From positions 18,494,088 to 18,558,087 of the forward strand of contig NC_084811.1 of the NCBI RefSeq assembly GCF_963583255.1: 64,000 bases of DNA, in the 5' to 3' direction. Below, piece by piece: positions 21,973-33,125 of the stretch. The notes below the pieces were generated by a model that did no database searches, was not told the origin of the DNA, and saw only the letters and a list, made by a program, of their open reading frames with translations. Source of the stretch: Pyrus communis (taxonomy: Eukaryota > Streptophyta > Magnoliopsida > Rosales > Rosaceae). Within the stretch, counting starts at the first letter, position 1. Every line of letters starts with the position of its first letter. A program made the position numbers and the translations under genes.

Positions 21973-22590
21973 GGAAGTACCAAAGAGCGACCGCTTTCAC
22001 TACCTAGGATCTATCTTGCAAACGAACAGAAAATTGGATGGAAACCTTAACCATAGAATACAAGCTGGATGGATGAAGTGGAAGAATGCATCCGGCGTGT
22101 TGTGTGGCCATCGTATGCCATTTATGCTTAAGGAAAAATTTTCTACGACGGCAATAAGGCCGGCAATGTTTTATGGCAGGGAGCGTTGGGCAGTGAAGTA
22201 TCAACACGTACATAAAATGGGTGTAACGGAGATGAGAATGCTTCATTGGATATGTGGGCACACAAGAAAGGATAAGATTAGGAATGAGGATATCCGAGGT
22301 AAAGTAGGAGTAGTCGAAATTGAAGGAAAGATGAGAGAAAATCGGTTACGATGGTTTAGACATGTGAAACGAAGGTCTACTGACGCTTCGGTTAGAAGAT
22401 GCGATTATGGGACAAAGGTTGAAGGCCGAAGGGGTAGAGGAAGACCTAGGAAGACTTTGAAAGAGACTCTAAGAAAAGACTTAGAGTACTTAGATCTAAA
22501 GGAAGACGTAACACAGAATCGAGCACATTGGCGTTCTAGGACTATGGCAATCACAATCAGATTCAATCTTATATACTTGCTTATTTAGAC
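21973..22590 (+). mobile_element. RTE-type LINE, 3' fragment
   Basis: The segment is a 5'-truncated copy inserted in the CAP-D2 pseudogene opposite to its transcription. The open frame 22016-22588 encodes the C-terminal region of a plant RTE reverse transcriptase: WMKWKNASGVLC, KEKFSTTAIRPAMFYG, VTEMRMLHWICGHTRKDKIR, EIEGKMRENRLRWFRHVKRR, RRGRGRPRKTLKETLRKDLE. The palm catalytic region is absent. The junction with condensin exon sequence is near 21972/21973. Confidence 0.85.
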
Positions 22591-23317
22591 TTATACATGC
22601 TGGGAAAATGTAGCTGAACCAATCGTGATATCAAGCATACTGAAGACTATCTATAGAAACCCACTTGGTAAGGGGGAAAGAATACCTCGTTTCTCATAAT
22701 CACTTAAAGTTAAACTATCAAGCGTGCCCAGTGTTAAAATTAAAGTGGTTTTTCTAGAATGACTTCCCACATACCCAACAACTTATATTAATTCCTTAAT
22801 TGTGGATATCTTGGGAACCCACATGTTTTCATGATGCAGTGGCATTCCTTTATGTTTTGGTTTTCACAACAGTTTTCAATTGCATTCATAACTAGCTGCT
22901 GCTTATCCTTTTGAGTTAGTTTTTCATCTTTCCTTTTGGTTGTATTTTTCATGCTCTTGGTGAGAGTGTTGTAACTTGTAAGCTTATTTCCTTGTTAGTG
23001 AAAGTTGATTCATCTTCATTGGTTCCCTTCTTTCTCTTTACTGTTGGTTGTAAGTCTTGGGCTAGTGTGGAGTCTGCACTAACTGAGAGGCAATACTCTG
23101 GTGTTTGGAATATTGTCTTTCTCTACACCAAGGGCTAGTTAATACTAAACCAACGTTACCAGCACGCCAGCAAAAGAATTTTATAAATACTTGTCTACTT
23201 GCCCAAGCAAACAATTCTTAGCTAGTCAAGCTGACAATATTACTACTTGATTTGTAAGGAAAAATGTTAGTATATTTATGTCAAACTTTAAGCTGATATA
23301 TTTAGATCCACTGTAGA
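22591..23317. other. Unassigned sequence within the CAP-D2 pseudogene
   Basis: No condensin exon, transposon protein or terminal repeat was recognised. It may be an old intron plus remnants of an LTR (a CTTGTAAGCTTATTTCC...TTGTAAGTC stretch near 22976-23060), but this is not supported firmly. Confidence 0.4.
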
Positions 23318-24367
23318 TAAGGCTAGATTTGGTTCTAAACGGTTCAATTTTTTACCAAAATCGAAATTGAACCGAAATTTCGGCTCAGTTAGGTTCGGTT
23401 CATTTTTTTTCGGTTTCCAATTCGGTTTTTTTTTTTTTTTTTTTTTTTTAAATAATACAAATAATGCCGAATACAATGAAAGTTGAAGAAATTGTAAGAA
23501 AAACAAATCTTTAGCTAAAAATATAACACTTCAAATCCATTCAAATCTAACAAACTTTTTAAAATAAAAAAGATCAAATTCCAGATCAATAAAATTGCAA
23601 ACCCAAGTCACTCGTATCTATCAAAATTAAGCCATATCAAAGAATAAAATCAACAAGAATTATAGAAGAAGTCCATCAGAACAATTACGGTGAATGGTGG
23701 CTAGATCTGGTGCATGTCAACAATGGCGAGCGAGAACCACCTTGTTGTCGATGATGGCGGAAGCCATGGCTGACTTCGGCAGAGGTATGAGTTGGACAGT
23801 AAGATAAAGAGAGATGCAGCATGGGAGAAAAAAAGACGGGGAAAAAAATGGGTGAGAGGGAGATGAGAGAACAAAAGAAGAAAAAAACAAGAGAGAAATG
23901 GGAGAGAGGAAGGTGGCGGCATGATTGGAAAAAAAAGAAGAAAAAAATGGAGAGAAGGAATACGGCTGGGGAGAAGAAAAGAAGGAATAATTAGTATGCT
24001 AGGATTTCTAACTTTCTAATATGAGGCCTAACATTCTATTTGGACTTGAAGGTTTTGAAGTTTAGGTTTAGAATTAGTTTGGAAATAAATACCCATTATA
24101 TATAATAATTAAAATTTTATATAAAATTAATATATATTTATTCTATTTATGCTTGAAGGGTTTGAAGTTTAGGCTTAGAATTAGTTTGGAAATAAATGCC
24201 CTTTATATATAATAATTAAAATTTTATATAAAATTAATATATATTTCTTCGATTGAAGTTTAGGTTTTGTACTTTCGGTTCCTTTTTTTTTCGATTCGGT
24301 TTTTTCGGTTGCGGTTCGGTTTTGGGTCCTCTTTTTTTCAATTTTCGGTTTTTTCAACCCACCCCTA
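23318..24367. mobile_element. Non-autonomous hAT-like element
   Basis: The element lies between near-identical 8-bp flanks actgtaga (23310-23317) and acagtaga (24368-24375), seven of eight matching. The right terminus reads TAGGGGTGGGTTGAAAAAACCG on the minus strand and the left reads TAAGGCTAGATTTGG, a diverged match. Both ends have subterminal TTCGG/CCGAA repeats. No transposase was found. It replaces or interrupts the exon-poor middle of the CAP-D2 pseudogene. Confidence 0.65.
24040..24248 (+). repeat. Tandem duplication of a 107-bp unit inside the hAT-like element
   Basis: The unit TTGAAGTTTAGG...GGAAATAAAT...AAAATTTTATATAAAATTAATATATAT occurs at 24057 and again at 24164 with few changes. 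A short third start is at 24255. Confidence 0.85.
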
Positions 24368-24484
24368 ACAGTAGAGTCCATTTTGGCAACCTGATCTTTG
24401 CATGCAAAATTAGGAAAAAAACAAAGTTAGAAGCTTTCAACAAACATAAGCAAAAGACTACTTTGACAGACGAAAGATAGACGG

Positions 24485-25973
24485 ACCGCACCAGTGGATA
24501 TCAACCTTGGTCACCAAGGCAGCAACTATAAACTCAAGAGCAGCTAGAACTCCAATATTTGATTCTACCGCAAGATTCATAAGATTCTTGGCTGCTTCTA
24601 CTAGGTTATTCTTTATGTAAATTGTAATGAAGGCATTTTCAACAGCTTCATAGATGGATTTGTCCTGAGAAAATACCTACAAGAGCCAAGACACATTTAG
24701 AATCTTACATCTCATGTACTAGTCAACAATTAAATCTAGAGTTGTTACTCAAGATTTAACAGATGGGAAAAGTTTTGACCCAAATGAAATATTGCATCAT
24801 TAGTTTTAGAGCATGAAGGAAAACAAAAATACCAGTGGCACCATCTTATGAAGACATGCCTCTGAGGCATCAATTTGAAACTGTTTGCACCTCATCAGCA
24901 AATGTATCGTATTTCCAACATCAGTGGCAGAAGGTGATGCCATCAATTGAACAAGTGTTGGGATTGTGGCAGATATACCCTTTGAAAACCTTAACCCAGC
25001 CTCAAGTGATGCTACCAAGGCCTTGGTCTCCTGTAAGTTACCTACATCAGGCGCAGATCCATCCTTTTGAACTATATTTTCTTCCATATGAGGCAAGCAA
25101 CTATCAGATAAACCCTCCTGCTGCTCCTTATTCACATGTGCATTTGCCATTTGCATCATCAACATCAGTGTCTGCAAAGGTACTATCGTCAGATGGCACC
25201 CTGTTCTTATCACTTTCTGAAGAGATGTCTGGTTCAAGCTATTTCAGCTTTTTCTTGTACTGATGTAAGGCTGCTTCAAAGGAAGCTATTCGAAGTTGTG
25301 GGCCGAATGGGTTATGTTGCAACATCATGGTAAGTAGATTTACAGACGATTTTCTAACCATTGCACTCTTATCCTCCAACCTCCCAGCAGCAACTTTGCA
25401 AGCTCATTCCACAAGCCAATTGAAACAGAATGTTCTTCGCATAGTTCAGCCAAAACCTGAAGAACCTGACTCCTTGTATACGCTGAAACATCTCAACACC
25501 ACTCAAGCAAAATATCCAACATAGCTTGATTGGTTCTAAAACGTACACATTTAGAACCCACTTCACCTTTGACATCCTTAAATGCCTATGCAACCAGCAA
25601 GAGAATTCCTTATCTTATAAGATTCCCCACCAAAATGTGGGACAAGGAGGCCAACGTTGGTAGACATCAGCTTAGGCAGCCGATCAGAAAGTTCCACCAA
25701 AAACCAACCAGCATTTTCAGCTCCAACAGTACCTTTGATGTAGCCTTCGGGATTTGTCCTCCCTATCTCTCTGATAAGAGAGTTGCCCCAGCAACCGCAT
25801 CGGCAATGTGGGTAACAACAAAATCATATTTGTGAAGTAGATGCAAGATCGACGCACATGATTGTGCCATGTACTGGTATTTCGTGGCACAAGCCCCAAT
25901 TATTCGGCACAGAGCACCTTTTGTGTCAGAGTCTTTTAGAAGTGCACCGCTCTCAAACAACGAAAATGTATTT
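24485..25973 (-). pseudogene. CAP-D2: CAP-D2 pseudogene, middle exons
   Basis: A long exon from 25973 (SLFESGALLKDSDTKGALC, IIGACATKYQYMAQSCAS, HKYDFVVTHIADAVAGA) continues through frameshifts to IGRTNP, VPHFGGESYKIRN, RTNQAMLDILLE, LEDKSAMVRKS, MMLQHNPFGPQLRIASFEA and SLEAGLRFSKGISATIPTLV, ending at PL with a GT donor at 24832. The next exon (24676) continues VFSQDKSIYEAVENAFITIY ... LAALEFIVAALV. At least one deletion of about 12 codons (after VAGA) and another of about 5 codons (after YKIRNSL) are seen by comparison with the remembered family sequence, besides the stops. Confidence 0.85.
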
Positions 25974-26034
25974 CTACAGAACCGCAATCAGAAAATATTA
26001 TTTTAAAGCTAACACTAAAGAAAAGAGACACTAA

Positions 26035-26378
26035 TGGCTGGTTTGGTATTGCTGTGCTTTGAAAAAAAACTGTTTCTGCTGTGATGTGAGAATAAGCAGC
26101 TGTGAAATAAAACAGCAGAGTGTTTGGTAAACTTTTTTGTAAAAGTGCTTTTGAAAGAAAAAAAGCAGTATTAGAGTGTTTGGTAAACTTTTATGTAAAA
26201 CAGATGTGAAAAAAAGCCGATTTTTCAAAGTTAGGTTTTGCAGCTTCTTGTTTTTGGCTTTTTTTCATCCAAAACTGTGAAAAAAAGCTGAAGCTAAGTG
26301 TTTACCAAACACAAAAACAGCTCCCAGCTTTTTTTGATAACAGCTTTTTTCAGAATCACCTCAGTACTAAACCAGGTC
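26035..26378. mobile_element. Tourist-like (PIF/Harbinger) MITE
   Basis: The ends are TGGCTGGTTTGGTATTGCTG and, inverted, GACCTGGTTTAGTACTGAGG, flanked by TAA (26032-26034 and 26379-26381). The interior contains repeated GTGTTTGGTAAAC motifs and AGCTTTTTT stretches. It sits in a CAP-D2 intron. The length of 344 bp and TAA duplication fit Tourist-type elements. Confidence 0.7.
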
Positions 26379-26414
26379 TAAATCTGATTGAATTGTAGTA
26401 GTTATCCAACTTAC

Positions 26415-27531
26415 TTGGCAATGAAAGAAATATAATTTTCTTCCAGGCCTAATGAACCAAAGAGCAAGGAAAGCTTGACCTCTACTGAATTAGCAATCAA
26501 ATTAAGTATGCGACCTCTTTGCGGCTCCCAATTCCATGTGTTCTTAGGATGCTTCTTCCTGGTACCAGCTGTCACCTAAATCCGAGCACAAGGCTCCAGA
26601 ATATTGTTGGCAGAAAAACTGGTAACATCATAGCCAATGCAATTACAAAGATACATATTTATAACATTTCTATTTTGTGTGAATAATACATCGAGAAAGG
26701 GACGAAAACTGTAACACCTTCACATTGTTGTTGGAAGTGATGTTGGACTCCTCAGAGAGAACAACATAAAGGAGGAAGAAAGTGTAGATTTTAAAAGCAT
26801 TGCGATGTGATGCAAGCCGATCCAGCATTGGAGTGACATCATTCTCACCTTGAGAAACCAGTGAGAGTGAATCAACATTTGGGAGGAGAACACTGAGATT
26901 GGAACGAAGACTCTCTAGAAGATTGACTTTACAAGATGGGGGTAAAATATTGTAACCCCGAATCAGTGAGTACACCCCATCGAACACATCTTGCTCTTCA
27001 ATACAAAATAGCTCTTTATCGAAGAGATCAAAGGACGTGCCCGTTAGTACCAAAACGGAAGACAAATTAATAAATTGCAAATAATGGATGAATTTCGAAA
27101 ACCTGAGGATGCCAAAAGTTTAATATCCTTGTATTAGAACGTTAACTACAGTTTCATTTCAAACTAAAATTCAGCTAAAATCCATTGGCGTTCGCTCGAT
27201 GTTCTTAAACACTGTTTAGATTCGTACAAGCAGGGGCTTCCTCTCCTACAGGACCGTGAAATAGTACAATTTGGATCTTGGATTTTTCCCTTAACTGTAG
27301 ATTTAGTGAATTTTCTCGGCAACCAAACAAAGCGTTGGAATGGGAAAATGCTATGGATTGAGGGTAATTGCACGAGGGAGAGTGAGGAAGGGAGGAACCT
27401 TTGACGAACTCTTCGAGTTCGGAGGGAGCAAGAGAAGCGATTTCGATGGGGTTCTGGGCACGGATACGGTTGCCTTCGTGTTCTTCTTCCAAGGCTCTCA
27501 GGCTCTGGGGAAACACAAAGAAGGGAGCCAT
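26415..27531 (-). pseudogene. CAP-D2: CAP-D2 pseudogene, 5' exon block
   Basis: Exon 1 starts MAPFFVFPQSLRALEEE at 27531 and ends at EEFVK with an AAAG/GT donor. Exon 2 (DKELFCIEEQDVFDGVYSL ... SHRNAFKIYTFFLL) lacks a proper acceptor: the dinucleotide at 27042-27041 reads GG on the minus strand where AG is expected. Exon 3 (GTRKKHPKNTWNWEPQRGR ... EENYISFIA) has intact GT and AG sites. A GA-rich stretch at 27563-27585 lies in the former 5' UTR. Confidence 0.85.
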
Positions 27532-28293
27532 TTCACCACATTCACTGACTCACTGGTTCACTGAGAGAGAGAGAGAGAGAAAGAGAGGTTCTCTGCTTTC
27601 TCCCGTACAGATTTGAAATGTTTAAATTTTGAACGAGCTGGAATAAAGGCCCTTTCAGGGCCACAATGGATAGGTTCAGTTTTGATCCGCGCCCAGAGAG
27701 ACAACCAACCCACGAAGGATCTAGCCCACACTGACCTGGCCCAAACCAACCGGTCCAATAATTTAGGATAAATTTCATTTTACCACTTTAACTTTAGGTC
27801 ATATAACAAGCTTACACCTATTTTTTAAGCATAGTAATATCATACAACTACTTTCAACTCATTTCAATGTTAGACCTCTGTTAAATTTTTTGTCAATTTG
27901 GCCGTTAAATGATGACATGGCAAGCACAAGACCTACATCCTTATCCAAATTTTAAAAAAAAAAAAAATGGCATATTGCATATTAACACCTTAACTTTGGG
28001 CCACATAGCAAACGCATACTTCATCTTTGAATATTGCAATGTCATATATCAACTTACAAATTCATTACAATGTCTGACTTCGTTTCCTTGTACGTCAATT
28101 TGTCTATAAACTACTGACGTGGTAGGTGAGAGGCCCCCTCCCTCACTCAGTGGAACTCCACATTATTGACTTGTCCATGGTGGAGTTTTGCTTATTCCAT
28201 TCACTAAATATATCTCATCTGTTGAAGTGGAAAGTAAGGGTACTGACTGGTTGTTGAAACGGGTAGCACAACTTTGTTTATCCTTTGTCCTAA
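27532..28293. other. Former CAP-D2 upstream region and unassigned repeat
   Basis: The GA tract at 27563-27585 probably belongs to the 5' UTR. From about 27780 to 28130 there is a repeat-like sequence (a CCACTTTAACTTTAGGTCA motif, recurring as CACCTTAACTTTGGGCCA at 27985) that suggests a tandemly duplicated MITE-like unit. No gene was recognised. Confidence 0.4.
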
Positions 28294-30430
28294 GAGTACT
28301 TCCAACGTTGGCTGGAGCTCGGGGGATAGGCCAACAAACAGGGCCCGAGAGCCCCGCCTATTAACTTCAGCGTATGGGAACCCGAGGGACATGGCAGGTC
28401 CGAGCACTAGGCCTATCACGAATTGCTAGCTCGCGAGCCCGAAGGCTATCTGACGCAAGGCTGACGTCAACCCCTTTTTTTATTTTTTTCCTGTCAGGCG
28501 CGTGCACTATACCTGCGTGTGGGGGCACGTTACCCAACATGTTTTCAGAGAATGGGGCCCGTGGCGCAGTTTCAAATTGTTACCATTGGAAAGCCACATG
28601 GCTTCCCATGGTCCGTTGGATCGCAACGGCAAGAAAATGTGGACCTTAAGATTTGCAACTGTAAAAAAAATAAAAAATTCTTATTTAATATCAACCTTTG
28701 GATCTGAGATTAACGGTTGATATTATTCTCCTTTATAAATAATAAAAAAAAATAGTTTTAAAATTCAGAAATATTACCATTATGCCATGTGGCACAATCT
28801 GGAGTGTTGGAATTCAAATTTTTTTAAATCCAATGGCAGAGATTAATTAGTTGAATAAAAAAATTAAAAATTGTAAAAAATGAATAAAGTTGAATAAAAA
28901 AATTAAAAATTGTAAAAAATGAATAAAAATCCGAAAAAAAATTTGACAAATTTTTAAAAAAATTGTTTTTACTTTTCTATAAATACCTTATCATTATCAT
29001 CTCAACTACTTTCAAGCACATTCCTATCTTTCTCTCAAAGTTTCAATCCAATTTTTTTCGACAAAATGACTACTGATGCAGGTACGAATTGGACGCTTCT
29101 TGAAGATGTTGTGTTGTGTACGAGCTGGGTTGAAGTTATTTATAGTTCGCTTACGAATAATGAGATGCAGTTGTGAGAAATATGGAGTCTTATTCATACC
29201 AATTATCTTGAGAAAATGGGTGGGAAAAGAACCAAAGAATCGATGTCTAGTCGTTGGAAATTACTTAGCCAATCGCTTAGTACGTGGAGAGACGCCTTGG
29301 CACAAGCTAGTACTAATCTTCGAAGTGGGGAAAATTACACAGATCAGGTAACAATATATTATTTATTTGTTTGTACTATACCCAAATTTACATTATAATT
29401 ATTTGTTTGTATTATTTATTTGTTACCTACTTTCATTATAATTATTTCTTATCCCGCATCGTGTAGCAACTTCAAGCACAAGCTTGGTATGGTTCCAAAA
29501 CCAAAACAAAAAATAAATCATTCAACTGGTGGGAATGTTGGAATATTGTCAAAGATTGTTCTAAATTCAAAGTTGTGCCTGTCAGTCCAGAAGTTTTCAT
29601 GAAGCTGAAGCTGATCATGCCTCAAAGATTGTCCTCAAAGCACCCCTCTACGCTCTACACCCGATCATGCCTCACATGTTCATGAAGCTGAAGCTGAAGA
29701 AGTGCCCGAAATGCCCCCCTGAACAAGCGTCGAGATCGACCCGTTACCCAATTAGGCCTCAAGGTAAGAAGGTTTCAAAGAGAAAAGGGAGTGCTTCCAA
29801 GAATGATCATGCAAAGTATATGGAAGAACTTGCTCACTAAGGTGAATTGACTTTAGCGCGGGAATGGCGAAATTTGAGGCTAATAAGGCTAGAGAGAAGG
29901 CAAATGCTACAGCTGTTGAGAAATCATTTCAAGCTAATGAGAGAGAAAGAGAACTACTTAGGCAAGAAAGGGAACAGGTTAGAGAAGAAAGAATGGCTCA
30001 ATGAGATCGTGACATTATGAACACGCCTTTAGAAGGGAAGTTTTCAAATTCTAAATATTTTTGGAAGTCGGAGAAAGTAGAAGTGGTGCGAAGTAGGCGT
30101 GCAAGAGAAGCGAGAGCAAGAGGAGATGGTCCTAGCATGACAAGAGAAGATCATCCTAGCACCACAAATTGGTTAAGTGATGATGAATATAGTAGTTTTT
30201 GTAATCGGAGCCCATAATTTTCCAATCACTTTAGGTTGTAATTTCTTATTTATTGAATAGAGTACTTTATGTTGTTTCCAATTTATTGATTTTAGTACTT
30301 TATTAAACTAAGAGTATATTTATTTAATTTGGTAATTTATTTATACTAAGAGAATCTTTATTCAAAAGACATTTAAACACACCAAATAAAATTACATAAA
30401 CATACCAAATAATAAAAAACTCACTAAATG
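28294..30430 (+). mobile_element. PIF/Harbinger-related element, partial
   Basis: The left end GAGTACTTCCAACGTTGG is preceded by TAA (28291-28293), as in plant Harbinger elements. A Myb/SANT-like ORF1 relic follows. No DDE transposase (ORF2) and no right terminus were found before Copia sequence begins near 30435. A second end of similar form (TAA, GAGCAGTTCCAGCGTG) occurs at 63794. Confidence 0.6.
29066..30217 (+). pseudogene. Harbinger ORF1 (Myb/SANT-like, NAM-associated type) pseudogene
   Basis: Exon 1 (29066-29347) encodes MTTDAGTNWTLLEDVVLCTS ... KESMSSRWKLLSQSLSTWRD ... GENYTDQ, the trihelix-like domain that assists Harbinger transposases in DNA binding. Codon 37 is TGA (29174-29176). 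A GT donor at 29348 and AG before 29467 delimit an intron. Exon 2 continues QLQAQAWYGSKTKTKN...WECWNIVKDC, then breaks, and relics continue to a final open piece 30017-30217. Confidence 0.75.
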
Positions 30431-30779
30431 AGCTATAAAGAGAGGGGGAGAATTTGCTTGATTTGTTCCCAATACCATATCCAAGTGAAGAGGATACAAC
30501 AGATATTTCAAGGGACCAGGTATTGAATGAGATTGATTCTCGCAACCTGCAAAATTCTCCACCTGTGGTCCCTGAAGAACCTATTTCATCAAAACCCTCA
30601 AGTAGTCCTTCTAACCAAGAAACTGCTCAATTGCCAGTAACTCAATTTCCCACAATTCATCGAAATCCTCCCCGTGAAAGGAAACTTCCATCCAAGTTAC
30701 ATGATTATGTAACTTACAATGCCAAGTAGCAAAGTTTCATCCTACTTTGCTGCATTCCTCAGTGCAATTACTGAAACCT

Positions 30780-32311
30780 ATGAACCATAAAGCTTTCAAG
30801 AAGCTAGTCTACACAGTGAGTAAAAAGCTGTTATGGCAGAAGAGCTTCAAGCTCTTCATGAAAACAACACCTAGACTATAGTGAAACTTCCCAAAGGAAA
30901 GAAGGCTGTGGGAAGCCATTGGGTATACAAGACCAAGTTCCATTCAGATGGCATGATTGAAAGGAACAAGGCTCGTTTGGTTGCTCAAGGATTTACTCAA
31001 ACCTATGGAGTGGTTACAAGGAGACATTTGCTCCCGTGGCAAAGATGAACACTGTGAGGGTGCTGTTATCTGTTGCCATTAACAATGCATGGCCACTTTT
31101 TCAAATGGATGTTAAAAATGATTTTCTGCATGGTGAGCTTGAAGAAAAAGTTTTCATGAAACTGCCTCCAGGTCATCCTCAATCAAACAATCCAGAAATG
31201 GTGTGCAAATTTCATAAATCCATTTATGGTCTCAAGCAAAGTCCACGTGCATGGTATACCAAGCTCAGTCATGTTCTAGAAAGAGTTGGTTTCTGTTGGA
31301 GCAATGCTGATTCTTCCTTATTTGTGTGTTCAAGCACATCGGGTAACCTTATGGTGCTTATTTACGTTGATGATCTCATTGTGACAGGTGATAATATGTC
31401 AGAGATTAGTGCTCTTAAACAACATCTCAATCACAAGTTTGTTATCAAAGATCTCAACATTCTTAAATATTTTCTAGGGATCGAGATGGCACACTCTCAC
31501 AAGGGTTGTTTTCTAAATCAGCGTAAGTATGTTATTGATCTTCTTCGTGAGGCCAACATGACAGATTGTAAACATGCTCACACACCTTTGAATAGTAATT
31601 TGAAGCTGCAATCTCATGGTGATCTCATTCCCAATATAGAGTACTATCAAAGATTGGTCGGCAAACTCATTTATCTAACTATCACTCGTCCTAATATAGC
31701 ATATGCCATGAGTCTTGTTAGCCAATTTATGCATGCTCCAAGCATGGATCACATGAAGATTCTTCATCGTGTGCTCCGATATCTGAAGGGCTTCATTGGT
31801 AGAGGGATTCTCATGCGCAACAATAATCACACTCATATCTCAGGATATACAGATGCAGATTGGGCGGGGAACGCTCTCGATTGCAAGTCTATCACTGGTT
31901 TCTGCACCTTCGTAGAAGGTAACCTAGTCACCTGGAAGAGCAAGAAACAAAGCGTGGTTACACGCTCTAGTACAAAAGTATCGTGTTATGGCTTCGACTA
32001 CTTGTGAACTTATTTGGCTCAAAAATCTGTTATTGGACTTAGGGTTTCCTCATCAGCAACCTATGTCTCTCTACTGTGATAATCAAGCTACGATGCACAT
32101 AGCATCAAATCCTATTTTCCATGAGCGAACTAAACACATTAAAGTTGACTACCACTATGTTCGAAATCAAGTGCAATCCAAGGTGATTGATACACACTTC
32201 ATTCGTAATCATGATCAACTTGCAGATATCTTCACAAAAGGATTACCATTTGCTACTTTCCATTATCTCTTGTCCAAGCTTGGATCAATTGACCCGTTTG
32301 ATCCAGCTTGA
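30780..32311 (+). pseudogene. Copia reverse transcriptase and RNase H, frameshifted
   Basis: The largest intact part (31036-32007, 323 codons) starts MAKMNTVRVLLSVAINN and includes QMDVKNDFLHGELEE, YGLKQSPRAWY and the catalytic YVDD in VLIYVDDLIVTGD. The RNase H part continues in another frame from about 31988 (MASTTCELIWLKNLL ... CDNQATMHIASNP ... RTKHIKVDYHYVR ... LADIFTKGL). A small deletion near 31975 removed the usual EAEYR stretch. Upstream, KLPKGKKAVGSHWVYKTKF and ARLVAQGFTQTYG are out of frame and follow a TAG replacing Trp. The frame breaks suggest three to four mutations only. Confidence 0.85.
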
Positions 32312-32318
32312 AAGGGAG

Positions 32319-32634
32319 TATTGGAAGAAGATCTAGTCTAGTTATCTATCATTTACCCTAGCTGGTAGGTAGCATGGGCGTATCCATGGGGTGCTATCTA
32401 ACAACTTGAGTATGGTTGTCATCCTCACTAATTCAAAGGATTGCTGACCTTGCTTTAGTTGTTAGTCTAGTTGCTGCCCTTGCTTTAGTTGTTAGGTGAT
32501 TAGGCGTAAATCAAGGAAGGAAGATTGTTTTTTGTTCCTTGTTCCTTGTTTTTCTCTTCTTCCCACGCTCATATATATGAGCTATCTTTGTACTTTTCTT
32601 CATAATAATAGAAAATACACCTTCAAATTTCAAT
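32319..32634 (+). repeat. 3' LTR of the truncated Copia
   Basis: It starts TATTGGAAGAAGATC after the purine tract, carries a GACCTTGCTTTAGTTGTTAG duplication (near 32450 and 32475) and a TATATATGAGC stretch, and ends near TTTCAATA. The 3' border is approximate. Confidence 0.6.
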
Positions 32635-33125
32635 AGTAAGCTTAGAGGGGGATTATTTCATTCATTTGATGAAGCAATTTATTGGGATTGATGGAGAGTC
32701 CTTGTGAGTTATAAACCCTAGCACGGGTGTAATGCACTTTATGGTACTAAATTTTCGCATTCTTTAATTTCCACATGTTGTACCTATTAAACATTCTTCA
32801 ATTTCTTCGCCTCTTTCTTCACTATTCTATACCTTTCCCTGTTTTCATCATTTCTATCCTTGTATAAGGCTTTACAACATTCCTTCTTAGCCTTAACTTT
32901 TTTTTCTGTACGTCCTCCTTCCACCAACAAGATTTCTTTTGGTGTGGAGTAAAACCCTTGGACTCTTCTAATACCCCTTTTGCTACTTTTGAGATACAAC
33001 TAGCCACAGAATCTCACATTTGGCTAGCTTCCCCCTCTCTATCCTAAACGCATTGGGTGATTACTTTCTATGTGAACATGACTTGTTTTTCTCCTTTTAA
33101 ATTCCACCATCTAATCCTTAGGCAC

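Larger units (their letters stand above)
19890..27531 (-). pseudogene. CAP-D2: Condensin I complex subunit 1 (CAP-D2) non-processed pseudogene
   Basis: The exon order and peptide matches fit plant CAP-D2, the HEAT-repeat subunit of condensin I that acts in mitotic chromosome compaction. Exons recognised on minus: 27531-27399, 27040-26718, 26575-26415, 25973-24833, 24676 to about 24485, about 21972-21805, 21685-21580, 21462-21351, 21275-21218, 20621-20470, 20383-20185 and from 20072. Introns are retained, so it is a duplicated rather than retroposed copy. It is broken by several nonsense codons (TAG 25586-25588, TGA 25493-25495, TAG 20375-20377, TAA 19951-19953), frameshifts, altered splice acceptors, loss of exons between 21972 and 24485 and between 21685 and 21805, and transposon insertions. 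The product name is recalled, not searched. Confidence 0.85.
30435..32634 (+). mobile_element. Copia retrotransposon, 5'-truncated, with 3' LTR
   Basis: The 3' part of a Copia polyprotein (linker, reverse transcriptase, RNase H) is followed by the purine tract AAAGGGAG and a 3' LTR from 32319. There is no 5' LTR, gag, protease or integrase. It is a different family from 39901-46951. Confidence 0.8.

Noticed and set aside
24835..25263. 142-codon plus-strand frame
   Set aside because: Antisense to a CAP-D2 pseudogene exon whose peptide matches the family on the minus strand.
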